Assembly: GCF_036785885.1 (NCBI RefSeq)
Contig: NC_092312.1
Location: forward strand, 18,804,001-18,868,000
Direction of reading: 5' to 3'
Source: Coffea arabica
Lineage: Eukaryota > Streptophyta > Magnoliopsida > Gentianales > Rubiaceae
DNA: 64,000 nucleotides
Shown in pieces: positions 53,130 through 63,899 of this stretch (position 1 is the first letter of the stretch; each line of letters begins with the position of its first letter). Below the pieces are notes generated by a model. That model searched no databases. It had not been told where the DNA came from and saw only the letters and a program-made list of their open reading frames with translations. The position numbers were made by a program, and so were the translations under genes.

Positions 53130-53695
53130 ACTAGTAAGTGCTACCGATAATTAGTCCTATGAACTTTTCCATCGTTTTAAGACGAGTGTGTACTTTATCT
53201 CATTTGACCTACTAAAATGATAAATGTCTACTGATTAACCGTGAACTACTACCGTTTACCGTTTACCGTTTACCATTAACCGTGATTACTTACCGTTTAC
53301 CGATTTACTTGATTACCTGTTTACTTGATTATTTGATTATCGTAAATTACATGTTCATATGAAATTACCGCATATTGCTTACGTGTTTAAGTGTTACTGA
53401 TAATTGCTCATATGAAATTGTCCACTGTTTTAAAGCGAGTATGTATTTTATCTCACTCGACCTACTAAAATGACAGATTTTTACCGTTAATCGAGAATTA
53501 TTACCGTTTACCGATTTACTTGATTACTTGTGCATGTTGTAAGCTCTAAGCTGAATTGGGTCTTGCCCTTGGTTACTAACCTGCTCGAATTAGGACCAGG
53601 TTCGATCGGGTAGGTTGAAACCCTATAATACCGTTTCAATATAGGACTAGGTTCGATCGGGTAGGTTGAAACCCTAGAATACCGTTTCAATATAC
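53130..53695. repeat. Direct repeats near the 3' end of the solo LTR
   Basis: Three nested patterns occur. A roughly 260-bp diverged duplication shares TCTCATTTGACCTACTAAAATGA (53199-) and TCTCACTCGACCTACTAAAATGA (53452-). TTTACCG/GTTTACC units repeat near 53250-53310. A 52-bp unit containing AGGTTCGATCGGGTAGGTTGAAACCCTA is present twice, at about 53592-53643 and 53644-53695. Such repeats are common in long LTRs. Confidence 0.7.
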
Positions 53696-53823
53696 TCGAG
53701 TATTACTACTAGAGGGATAAGGTGATGGCCAGACAAATCGAGAGGATCTGAAGTTATAAGGTGAAGTTGACCGAAATGGTTCCACTGGAACACCGTATCG
53801 TTCAATATGTGTTTATTTCTGTA

Positions 53824-54277
53824 TAATTATAAGGGTAAAAAACAAAAAAAATCCCCTGTGGTTAACCTAATACACAGAAAAGTTTTTCATGGTTTCAAAA
53901 TATACAACATGACCCCTCATGCTTTGAACTAAATTGTAAAGGTGACGGAATCCGTTAAACTTAACAGAAATGGACGAAATGACAAAAATGCACTGATATA
54001 ATTAAGCAAAAGACAGCTCAAAAAAATCATTTGTTTTATTCTCTAAGTAGAGAGAATTGAGGATTAAGGGGTAGAATAGATATATTTGATAAAAATTAGG
54101 TATAAATTTTTTTTTTAAATTCCAATAAGTCATTTCCGTTAAGTTTAACGGATTCCGTCATCTTTATAATTTAGTTCAAAGTATGAGGTATCGTATTGTA
54201 TATTTTGAAATCATAGGAGGCTTTTCTGTGTATTAGACTTACCACAGGGATTTTTTTGTTTTTTACCCTAATTATAA
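53824..54277. mobile_element. 436-bp Mutator-like MITE nested in the solo LTR
   Basis: The element spans 53833-54268 and is flanked by perfect 9-bp repeats TAATTATAA (53824-53832 and 54269-54277). Long inverted repeats of about 140 bp begin GGGTAAAAAACAAAAAAA and include ATACACAGAAAAG, TTTCAAAATATACAA, TTTGAACTAAATT and ACGGAATCCGTTAA on both arms. The centre is short and AT-rich, so the RNA could fold into a near-complete hairpin. There is no coding sequence. It inserted after the LTR did. Confidence 0.87.
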
Positions 54278-55354
54278 CTGTTTCATGTTAATGTGCCAAT
54301 GTGCAATCTTGAACTATACATGTGTTATACTCAAATTACTTGATTTATTAGAACTGTTTGAGTGTCTTAGAATCTCACTGGGCTGTGTAGCTCATTTCAC
54401 ATTTTTGTTTTCCTTAACAGGGTTCAAGACCGAAAGTACCCGTGAATAGTATTAAACTGTTTTCTTTTGAAAATTTTAAGTTGTATTATAGCAGATGGTT
54501 GTAGTACATATTCTTTTGAGTTGTATTAAGATTGAAAGCTAACTAATTGTAAGTATGAAGTGTTTTGGAGCACTTTAAATATATATATTAAAGTTATTTG
54601 AAGTATTTTTAGTTTTGAATTATTAATTATAGTGAGTCTCGACGAGAGTTGGGCAGACGTTCAGCTAATATCCTTGGGTTCGCCCTTGAAAGAAGTGGGG
54701 GCGTCACACAAACTAACTCACATAAAATGAGAGAAAAAACTCGATGGAATTATAATATTGAATATTACTGTAAATTAACTTACATAAAGTGAGAGAAGCA
54801 AACTAACCCACCATCAAGTGAAAGAAGAAACTCATATTTAAGAACTATTTAGGATTGTGGTGACTTGTAAAAAAATATTTCGGGTAGTAGAACTTTTGAT
54901 CATATTGTTTGGTGCATACTTGAGTAAGCTTTTTCTCTATTTGAAAATAATATGTAATTTTAAAATTCTAAAACATAGTTATGTTTTTATTTAGTTCAAA
55001 TTTATAATAAAATTGTTAAAGTTAATTTTTTTTATTTTTTAAATACAAAAACTATTTTAAAAATATCAATTTTAAACTTGTGCTTTACTATCGAAAAGCT
55101 CTGCTCCTAAACAATGGTGCTCACCAAACACATTAAAACTTAACAATGCATTTATCCTTTAAAAGCACCTTTTAGTAAAAATACCCCAATCCCAAATGAA
55201 GCCTTATGGAGACTTAATTCAATATTTCTAAGTCTCGTGAACTCAATTTAACCACTAGATCAAAGCCTTATTGTTACACATTTTATGTTTACTCCCACAT
55301 GTCGAGGATGTAGATTAAGTTTATTTGCTTTATCAAAGAATAATTTATACTCAC

Positions 55355-55866
55355 CAACTAGGCCAGCACTTGCAAGAAAATAATCCCAGCCGGAGGCTAA
55401 GCAAGACGCCAAGATACAAACTAGTTGCCCCATTGTAATTGGATTTATGATGATCCTTTCTGGGACCTGATTGTGAAAAGAAAAATAAAAACTTGAACCT
55501 CCAAGATAATGGTAAAAAAAAAATATTTTAGTCGATCCTTTAAGCTTCTAGCTCTGATATTATATACTTACCTAAAAAAAAAGAAAAGAAAACTATGATG
55601 ATGCGAACGAATGATTTAGCAATCACCTAATGAACAAATTCATGGGCACGAGCCCCCGTTGCATCAAGTAACAGATTGTCAAATTGATAGTTGTCATCGT
55701 GCTTGAAAGAAGTCTTCAATTTTGCAATAAGCGTTTTTCCTCTTATTTTGTTCTTCGTGCAATTGGCTACAAGAAAATATCAATCGTTTAAGTCATAAAT
55801 GAGTTTATTATGTCACTAATTGCCGTCGATTAATCCTTCCGCTCATACTCGTGTCCTCCTTAGGCA
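55355..55866 (-). pseudogene. Decayed fragment of an unrecognised membrane-protein gene
   Basis: Three exon-like blocks lie in order on the minus strand. Block A (55866 to about 55816) reads PKEDTSMSGRINRRQL after an acceptor CTGCAG. Block B (55766-55627) follows TTTTCTTGTAG and reads NCTKNKIRGK...FDNLLLDATGARAHEFVH, then TAG immediately before a GTGATT donor. Block C (55466-55355) follows ATCAG and reads VPERIIINPITMGQ, then a hydrophobic segment LVCILASCLASGWDYFLASAG, ending at a GTGAGT donor. Blocks B and C join in phase if the TAG is read as a sense codon, for example a CAG changed by one base. No further exons were found downstream before the solo LTR. I do not recognise the family. Confidence 0.55.
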
Positions 55867-56310
55867 CTGCAGGGTAAAAAAAAACTGCCGTTTCAAGATA
55901 TATCATGCAAAAATTAAGCCCTGTCTGGAGAAGCTTTTTAGATGAAGTATGGACTTGTCAAGATATTTATGAAGTACGGATTAATTATGTGCTAATACAT
56001 ATAACATATGAGTAAATTTTATATATATTGATGGTGTATATATTATCACACGCTTTGATACACAACATACATGCAAAATTTGAGTTTTAAATTCAAAATT
56101 GAATTATGTGTTATTCATCTAATTGTGAAAATATATATACTTTTAGTATATAAAAAATTAATCCATAACATATTTGTTCTTCACACAAAAGTGAATGTTA
56201 TATATCCATAAAATGTTATTATTGTAAGACAAATAATTAGATACACATAGTTTACAATTTACTTATAAACCATTTTTTTCATATGTGATCATATATAATT
56301 TGCTATCACA

Positions 56311-57388
56311 TTTCTTAAGGGGTTATTATCAGTTTACCCCCTTAAACTATATCGCCACTATTAGTTTACCCTCTAACGTTATCTTTTAGTCACTTTACCC
56401 CCATAAGTAATTCAACTCAACATGTTAAGAAATTTTGGACAAAAATACCCTGTCATTTTATAGCATTACTACATTGTTATTATCTCTTTATTCATTTAGA
56501 TTATAGTGATACAATCACTTTAGTTTCTAACATTATTTTTTAGGCATTTTACCTCATCGTTAATTTAACTTATATAGTCAAAAAATTTTAAATATATTTA
56601 CCATTTTTTATATATAATTAAAAATAAAAAGTTGGAATGGTAATTCCTTTTTTTTTTTTTTGTACTTTAAGAGATCGAAAAATATAAAAATAAAGGGTTT
56701 TCTCAAATTTCTTTTTTTTTACATTTATTAATACTAGGAAAAGAAAAAGAGATAGGAAAGAAGGAGACAAAAAATTAGATTTTGCAAAAAAAGAAAATAA
56801 AGAAAAGTCTAATATTATCGTATTACTTTAAGGTTGTCGATATTAGGATTGAAATTTGATGGTAAACAAAAAAGTGAAATAATTTTAAAATAATAAAAGT
56901 ATTTAATTCTTTTTCATTTGTAATTTTTTTAAAAAAAGAATTGAGCTTTCTCTCCCTCCACCTTCCCCCCCTTTCCATCTTTCTATTATTTTTTAATATT
57001 AATAAAATTGTCAAGAAAAAAATTAATATTTTGACTTTTTTTCTTGATACTAAAAAGGAGAAGAGTCACTTTAAATTTTTATTCTTTTTATTATACAAAG
57101 AGAATGGTATTTTCTTCTAAAATTTTTTAACTTGTTAAGTTGGTTTAATGGTAGAATATATTGTCTAAAAAATAACTCTAGGGGGTAAATTGACAATGAG
57201 ACTATATTTTATGGGATAAAGTGATAATAATTTTAAGGGTTAAGCATGTCTTTTGACTTTAATTAACAAATTTCGTTAAGTTTGACCGTTAGTGTTGGGG
57301 GTAAAGTGACTAAAAGATAACGTTAAGGGGGAAATTGATAGTAGCACCAAACGTTAAGGGGGTAAAGTGATAATAACCCTTTCTTAAG
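56311..57388. mobile_element. Non-autonomous Mutator-like element, copy 2, with 9-bp target-site duplication
   Basis: The element spans 56320-57379 (1,060 bp) and is flanked by perfect repeats TTTCTTAAG (56311-56319 and 57380-57388). It begins GGGTTATTATCAGTTTACCC and ends GGGTAAAGTGATAATAACCC. The inverted repeats extend about 80 bp, through the TCTTTTAGTCACTTTACCCC and GTGACTAAAAGATAACGTTA blocks. The interior matches the copy at 20774-21842 along its whole length with scattered differences, and has no transposase frame. Confidence 0.9.
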
Positions 57389-57459
57389 TGTAAAATTTTT
57401 TTTTTTTCTGAAAACAAATTGATAGTAGTACCAAGTCTATCTCAATTTCTCAAATAATC

Positions 57460-57962
57460 CGTAAAGGGTAACGAGATAGGACATCATAGCACTTTAATTT
57501 ACGGATTTATTATTTTATTTTTATTTTAAATGTTTAGCATAATTTGATTAATGATTATATCAAGTGAGCACCGTGCCCAAAAGAATAACTAGCAAACTGG
57601 TGCAATTTTGGAATCGAAAATGAGTTTCAAATAAATTTTGCGCTTTTGGATTAGCCATTATTTGTAAAAATTATTTGATTATATTATAAATACGTTTTTT
57701 AATCACTTTTTTACTTTTTATTTTTTTAATCACTTTTTATATAACAAACAACAGATCATGACAAGTGCAAAGTGCTATAATGTTATTTAAAAAAAAAAAC
57801 TTCAAATATCTTTTACCCAAATGCATATGTTAGAGATGAGACATCATTGCACTTGGAAGTTGGATGTATGGATACCTTTTTTTTTTTCCAAGCTACAATG
57901 TGGAAATATATTTTCTATAAAATAACTAGGAAACTCTCGCAATTTTGGAATTCAAAATCAAT
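57460..57962. repeat. Diverged direct duplication upstream of HEMA1
   Basis: Motifs recur about 350 bases apart in the same order: GAGATAGGACATCATAGCACTTTAA (about 57469) with GATGAGACATCATTGCACTTGGA (about 57834), and ATAACTAGCAAACTGGTGCAATTTTGGAAT (about 57584) with ATAACTAGGAAACTCTCGCAATTTTGGAAT (about 57920). The spacing fits an old tandem duplication. No coding content is visible. Confidence 0.5.
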
Positions 57963-58033
57963 TACGTGCTTTCCTTATAAACAAAAACATTTAAAAGAAC
58001 TAAAAAATGGTTTGGAAGGTCAATACAATATAG

Positions 58034-58039
58034 CACGTG
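58034..58039. promoter_or_regulatory. G-box upstream of HEMA1
   Basis: A perfect CACGTG lies in TAGCACGTGCGAAG, 525 bases before the HEMA1 ATG. G-boxes bind bHLH and bZIP factors, including PIFs and HY5, that control light-induced tetrapyrrole genes. A single hexamer can occur by chance, so function here is inferred. Confidence 0.4.
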
Positions 58040-58454
58040 CGAAGCATGCGTACCCGTTTTGTCCTTTTTCTTTTGGTCAAACAACATGCTCACGGGCGGC
58101 CTACCCATTCAAGATCCAATTTCCATTTTCCGACCAAGCTCCATCTCATCAGAGTTCTACTAGGAAAACACCTGCAAGGTTAAAGCCGCGTGGTTAGCGC
58201 ACGCCCGAGTTGTCCTTGTAGAAGAAGGAAAAATAGGAATTGAAATTCAAGAAAAAAGAGCGTCAAAAATGTCAACTATAAAGCCCGCCCCATCCCTTCC
58301 AACCCAATATTATTCAACCAATCCAACGCCTGGGAGTTGGGAACTTTGAAAAGTTCCTGCTCGTTCCACCTAACCCATTTGATTACGCTCCCATTCGTCA
58401 TTGAATTCTTCTGAAAATTGGTTTTATTCATCATCTTCAATCACATAATACTAG

Positions 58455-58462
58455 TATATAAG
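58455..58462 (+). promoter_or_regulatory. TATA box of HEMA1
   Basis: TATATAAG lies 102 bases before the ATG at 58564, implying transcription from about 58490 and a 5' UTR of about 75 bases. Confidence 0.55.
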
Positions 58463-58563
58463 AAAAGGGGTCTCGGAGCTGTCTCGCTTGATTTTTCTTC
58501 TTTCTGCTAATTCTGATTGATTGAATTAATTAATTTGTGAATTTAGTCTTTCTATCGATTTTT

Positions 58564-61416
58564 ATGGCGGCTGCGAGTGGCTTCGTGACTTCAATTGGAT
58601 TTTTGGATTCGAAATTGGGAATGGATACCAGTGGGCTTCTCCGTTTCAATAATTTAGGCAGCTTTGCTCAGTTTTCTTCTTCTTCTTCTTCTTCTTCAGC
58701 TACTTTTCCCTATCAAGCTCGAACTCTTCGAAAGGGGTTGAAGGTTAAGAAGAAAACAAGGCCGCTTTCGTTAAACCCTAAATGCCAAGTTGTAGACGAG
58801 ATCGGATCCAGGGCTTCGAGTCTCTCGGCTTTGGAGCTCCTCAAAACATCTGCCGCTGATCGTAAGCCTCCTATCCTTTTTATTTTGTATTTTTTTTATC
58901 TTGAACGTGGGCTTGCTTGCCGCATATGCAAACTGCATGTAAGATAGTACTGTTTATTTGTATGTGTAGCTCATTATTATTGTTCTCAGTCTATTTTTCT
59001 TTTTCCTGTGACCTGGGATTCTAAATTTTCATCTGGGTTTTTTGGGCGTATAACACTTTTTTTTTTTTAATTTGGCTGAGAAACAAAAGCGGACTTGATG
59101 TTGATTTCTATTTTTGGTGTTCATGTGCGAGTTTAATTGGAGATGTGAAGCATCATAAAGCAAAAGGGTCGAACTTTTTTGTTATAGAGAAAAAAAGAAA
59201 ACAAAGAAATTAAGTAGGTTCTCAATTTTAACTTGTTTGATCACGTATTGGAGCTATTCAAGTACATGGTTTGGAACTTGGGCAACTTTATGAGCATTCA
59301 ATTGCTGTTTTAAGTATTAATATTTGCCTTAATAGCCTTTCTTGTTGGGCATTATCTCGAAAATTGCAGCGATTAGTTGATAAATAAGAGATATCCCAAC
59401 ATGATAAAATTTTTGAGCAAGGTACTGCAGAACAGCAAAAAGAAGATTTTCCTGTGGGGATTGCCTCTTATAGTTGTTTACAATGCAGTTAGATATGACT
59501 TATATTGATTACAACTGCAGGAAACTGATTAGGGTATATGTACTGTTTCTCTTTTCAGGGTATACGAAGGAAAGTAGCAGTATTATGGTTATAGGGATAA
59601 ACTTTCGGACCACTCCTGTTGAGATCAGAGAGAAACTATCCATTCCAGAAGCTCAATGGCCTCAATCAATTAGTGAACTTTGTGGTTTACATCATATTGA
59701 TGAAGCTGCTATTCTGAGTACATGTAACAGGATGGAGATATATGTTGTGGCTCTGTCTCAGCATCGTGGGGTCAAAGAAGTCATGGACTGGATGTCTAAG
59801 GTTCCAATCTATTCCATTTATCTGATGAGCAGTTTTAGTCCTGTTTGTTATCCTCGTATTTGGCAATGAAATTTTTTTGAGACATCAATAGAAGAAACAG
59901 TAGAAGTGTTTGTTCCAAAAAAGAATAAAAAGTATTTAATTTTGCTAGTTTAGCAACTTGTTCATGCTTCAGGTTTCATGAAATGATTTTTGGTGCTCTA
60001 GTTAGTTTTTATATAAATAAGAATATTCAAATTCATATCCTGACTAAGAATTTGGAACATTATGTCGACAACTGCAACAATAAGTGGTGCAACCTGTTGT
60101 GGTTGTTTCTGGAGTGAAACATTCTTCCTCTTGTCTCCATAAGGACTTCTGTTGTTGTTGTTGTTGCTCATTTTTTCTTCTGTTGTTGCCGTTGAGCTCA
60201 CACTAATGATGTTGGTTGAGAAAGGCTCTTTAGTGCATATGAATTGTATGACAAACTTAGCTTTGACTTTTCTTTTCTTCATTGTCAGAAAAGTGGAGTT
60301 CCTACATCAGAGCTGTGTCAGCATCGCTTTTTGCTATATAACAAGGATGTCACACGGCATTTATTTGAAGTATCTTCTGGGCTTGATTCTCTTGTTCTTG
60401 GAGAAGGCCAAATTCTAGCACAGGTAAAACATGTGGTTAACTCTGGACAGGGTGTCCCTGGCTTTGGCAGGAAGATGAGCGGGATGTTTAAGCATGCTAT
60501 CACAGCTGGAAAGAGAGTTAGAACTGAAACTAGCATCTCAACTGGGTCGGTTTCTGTTAGTTCAGCTGCTGTGGAGCTTGCTCAGATTAAGCTTCCACAG
60601 TCTTCTTACACAACTGCCAGAGTGTTAGTTGTTGGAGCTGGCAAGATGGGCAAACTTGTCATCAAACACTTGGTTGCAAAAGGGTGCACGAAAATGGTGG
60701 TAGTCAACAGAACTGAAGACAGAGTTTCAGCCATTAAAGACGAGTTTAAGGATGTTGAGATAGTCTACAGATCTTTGTCGGAGATGTTCACATGTGCTGC
60801 TGAAGCTGATGTAATATTTACTTGCACAGCTTCAGATGCGCCATTGTTCCTGAAAAAGCATGTTCAGACACTTCCCCCTGTCAGGCCTGATATTGGACAT
60901 AGACTATTTATTGACATATCTGTTCCTCGAAATGTGGAATCACCTGTTTCGGATCTTGAAACCGCACGTGTTTACAATGTCGATGATCTTAAGGAAGTTG
61001 TGGCAGCTACGAAGGAGGACCGATTGCAGAAAGCAACGGAAGCTCAGGGAATTATTTGGGAGGAAGTCGTTAAATTTGAAGCTTGGAAAGACTCCCTCGA
61101 GACTGTTCCAACCATTAAAAAGCTTCGTGCTTACGCTGAAAGAATTAGAGCTTCAGAGCTCGACAAGTGTATGTCAAAAATGGGAAATGATGTGTCAAAG
61201 AGCCAAAAGAAAGCTATATATGACTTGAGTATGGGTATTGTCAACAAGCTACTTCACGGACCAATGGAGCACCTGAGGTGTGGTGGTACTGGCAACCGGT
61301 CTCTCGGCGAGACTCTTGAGAATATGCATGCTCTTAACAGGATATTTGGACTGGATACAGAGATTTCTGTTTTGGAAGAGAAGATAAGGAGCAAGATGGA
61401 AAAAAACCAGAAGTAA
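58564..61416 (+). CDS. HEMA1: Glutamyl-tRNA reductase, chloroplastic
   Basis: Reduces glutamyl-tRNA(Glu) with NADPH to glutamate-1-semialdehyde in the stroma, the first committed and tightly regulated step of haem and chlorophyll synthesis. Three exons join in phase: 58564-58861, 59559-59800, 60289-61416, giving 555 residues, the usual plant length. Residues 1 to about 75 form a transit peptide with a run of eight Ser coded by a TCT repeat. The catalytic domain has [14 protein letters not shown] and STCNRMEIY with nucleophile C155, then [10 protein letters not shown] and GKRVRTET. The NADPH fold has [11 protein letters not shown] (G296-G301) and VVNRTEDR. The C-terminal dimerisation helix is in exon 3. 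ATG 58564 is the first in-frame ATG. HEMA1 rather than another HEMA paralog is a guess from the light-type promoter and overall similarity. Confidence 0.95.
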
Positions 61417-63899
61417 GCTCCCAAGGTGGTTGGACTTTCCAACCGGGATTGAGATGAACAGAACCTTCCTACAGTGGTATTTTGTTCGAGTATCATGGCT
61501 AGTTATCGTCCTAACTCCTCAAACGGGGAGTGCTGTAAGTCTGTACTTTTATTGTACTGTATATCCGGCATCCTAGAAACCCACAGTTTCCAAAGTGGAT
61601 AGAGAATTGAGCTCGGCATTCGAGGAAGTAAGATAACAGGGAAGTAGATAAAAGCTTATTTAGGCTGAAGCTGATTTTGTCAGCTTTCATTACTAACTCC
61701 CTTAACCGGAGGAAAGCAATGGATTAAGAAAGTTTCTGTTTTAGGTAATTACAGTGATTCAATTATTGGTTATTCATACGGGCAAAGGGCTTGTTTCTTT
61801 TTCGTCTGCCTTGGGTGTGATTTTTGTCTTGTCGGAAACAGGAAAGGAAAATGGAGTTGTTCTATGAAGTTGCTCGTCTTTTTAACTCTTCAAATTTTTG
61901 TTGGGACAGTAGACAAACAACGGGAAGGAAACTCGAAAACAAAAGCGAAAACAAGGGCGAAAGACTCATTGAAGAATTGATATTTTGTCTCAAGGAGCGG
62001 ATTCAGGGGAATGTGATTCGGTCGGACTCGGGGCCTGCAATCGTCCCGGACGATTTTGGTCATTTTCAATTACGCATAATTTTTTTTGTATATTGTGTAA
62101 CTTTTTTTGCATATCGTGTAACTTTAGAGCAAATTTTTATGAGATTCACACATGGCGTGGAAATCGAGTTACAACTTGTAATCTCAGTCATACAAATTTT
62201 GGAGGTCAGACTATGACCATTAACCGTTCAAGGACGGTCATCGGTACGACCGTCCCTGCCTCATTTCTGATTCGGAAACCTTTTTATATGTTTCTTGGGT
62301 TTTAGTTCCGTTCAAGATTTTGATTGGGATGAGGCGTGCGGACCCAACAAAATCAATAATATGGTAGTGTTTATTAATGGACAATCAATAATATAAAAAG
62401 AAAAAAAGTAATTTTCCAACGGAGAGAAATAGAAGATTGGCATTTATTTAATTTAACAGACGCTATTGATTTTCAAATCGCCTTTGCCAACTCTTTGCAA
62501 TAGTATTACGTTTGATGAGGGATAGTTTCAATCTTTGTTTACTTTTTAAATTGTTATTGTTTTAATTTTCAGGAAAAAAATTAAAATTCTTTATAATTTT
62601 TAACGTACATCGTTCAACCTACCCATAAATTTTAATACATTCTTCCAACAATCATTAACATCATTGGATCCCTACTCCCTCACCCCAAAAAAAAAAAAAA
62701 AACTATTAGAAAATGTAATGAAAATCTTATTTTGAAAATATTCCCTTCACATAATTAATCTTAATTTGCAAATATTTTCCTTCACAGAATTTCGTGTATA
62801 TAGTCATTCAAATTTTTAGTATATATAAAAAAAAAATCTCCAACTTAAATGACAGTACATACTAAAGCAAAATCAAATACAGTCAAGGTGTGATATTTTA
62901 GTACTATTTATATAGATTTCATACGTAGAATTCTGGCGACAAAACCCATAGCAGTAGCACACGTGTGCCGTTCGTCGGCGAATTGGACTCCCACAGTCTA
63001 CGAGTTGCCCTCGATAGTCTGCTCTTCGCTTCCTCACACAGAGTTCTCTAATCCCCCGACTCTCCCAGCCGTATTTAGGTACTGTAACTTTTATTCTTTC
63101 CTCGTATTTATTTAATTCCCTGCACCCTTTCCCGTTTCCGATTACATGATCATTTTCTTGCCTAAATAATACACCACAATTGCAGGATTACATGGTTACT
63201 GCTTCTTGCTTTGCCAACTAATTGGGAATTCTGATAATCTGTTTCTTTTCATTTTCCTATGCCAATATGGGTTTATTTATTTACTGGAGACTCCTCCCCA
63301 GGTGACGACGATCATAGGCCTTTTTCTTTTTCTAATTAAGTTAAGAAATATTTGGTTAGTGAGTTGTGTGCAGGGTTTAGAGGCTTATTTGGTGGAAGTC
63401 ATCGCCATTTTCTTTTTGCATCTGACTTAGTTCTTGCATGATCGGCTGTTGGGTTTTTGGACCCTGGCAAAAAAGGAATTATTTATGATGTTAAGGGGGA
63501 AAATACTACAAAAAATTTTAAGTGATAGAATCATTTTGGAAAGCTATTATTTGGTGCATGGCTTTCAAGTGTTCCATTAATGACAGGTGACATCGTGTTG
63601 GCGACCTACAAGCGTGTTAGCTATTCTTGCTTTGATTATTTGTGTATTTTCAAATTTGAGATTTGATGTATCTGGTGATCAGAGGAAGATTGGAAGGGGA
63701 CTAGTGTTTAATGATAATATCTTGTCTGGTATATAATTTGATTCCACGAGCATGCAAATCGGATACATCAGGAGCTGAAGTTGGATTTTCTTTCTGAGTG
63801 TCTGTTAACTTGGAGATGTGTGGATGGTTCAAATCCTTTTCTTATTACACATTTATTTTGTGATGAGTCAAATTTTCATGTAACCTGTTGCAGGAATTT
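61417..63899. other. Intergenic region and 5' UTR of the RMD5-like gene
   Basis: HEMA1 3' UTR runs from 61417. Positions 62030-62260 contain GTCCCGGACG and a later GGACGGTC/GACCGTCC inverted pair (about 62231-62255), possibly part of an unclassified element. The remainder is AT-rich. A probable 5' UTR exon of the next gene ends at 63078 (TATTTAG then GTACTG). Its intron (63079-63893) ends with TGTTGCAG, leaving GAATTT before the ATG at 63900. Confidence 0.5.

Larger units (their letters stand above)
50586..54714. mobile_element. Solo LTR, about 4.1 kb, with 5-bp target-site duplication
   Basis: The sequence from 50591 to 54709 starts TGGGAGGACCCGAATTTTTC and ends GTGGGGGCGTCACA, that is TG...CA, and is bounded by direct repeats CAAAC (50586-50590 and 54710-54714). 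A 5-bp duplication with TG/CA ends is the signature of LTR retrotransposon integration. There is no gag-pol frame in 4.1 kb and no second LTR copy, so a solo LTR left by recombination between two LTRs fits best. Its large size is in the range of Tekay/Del-type Ty3 chromovirus LTRs; that assignment is by size and end sequence only. A Mutator-like element is nested at 53824-54277. A non-autonomous element without coding sequence is the alternative. Confidence 0.78.

Noticed and set aside
62030-62260. GGACGGTC/GACCGTCC inverted pair and repeated TGTGTAACTTT motifs as a transposon
   Set aside because: No clear termini or target-site duplication could be set.
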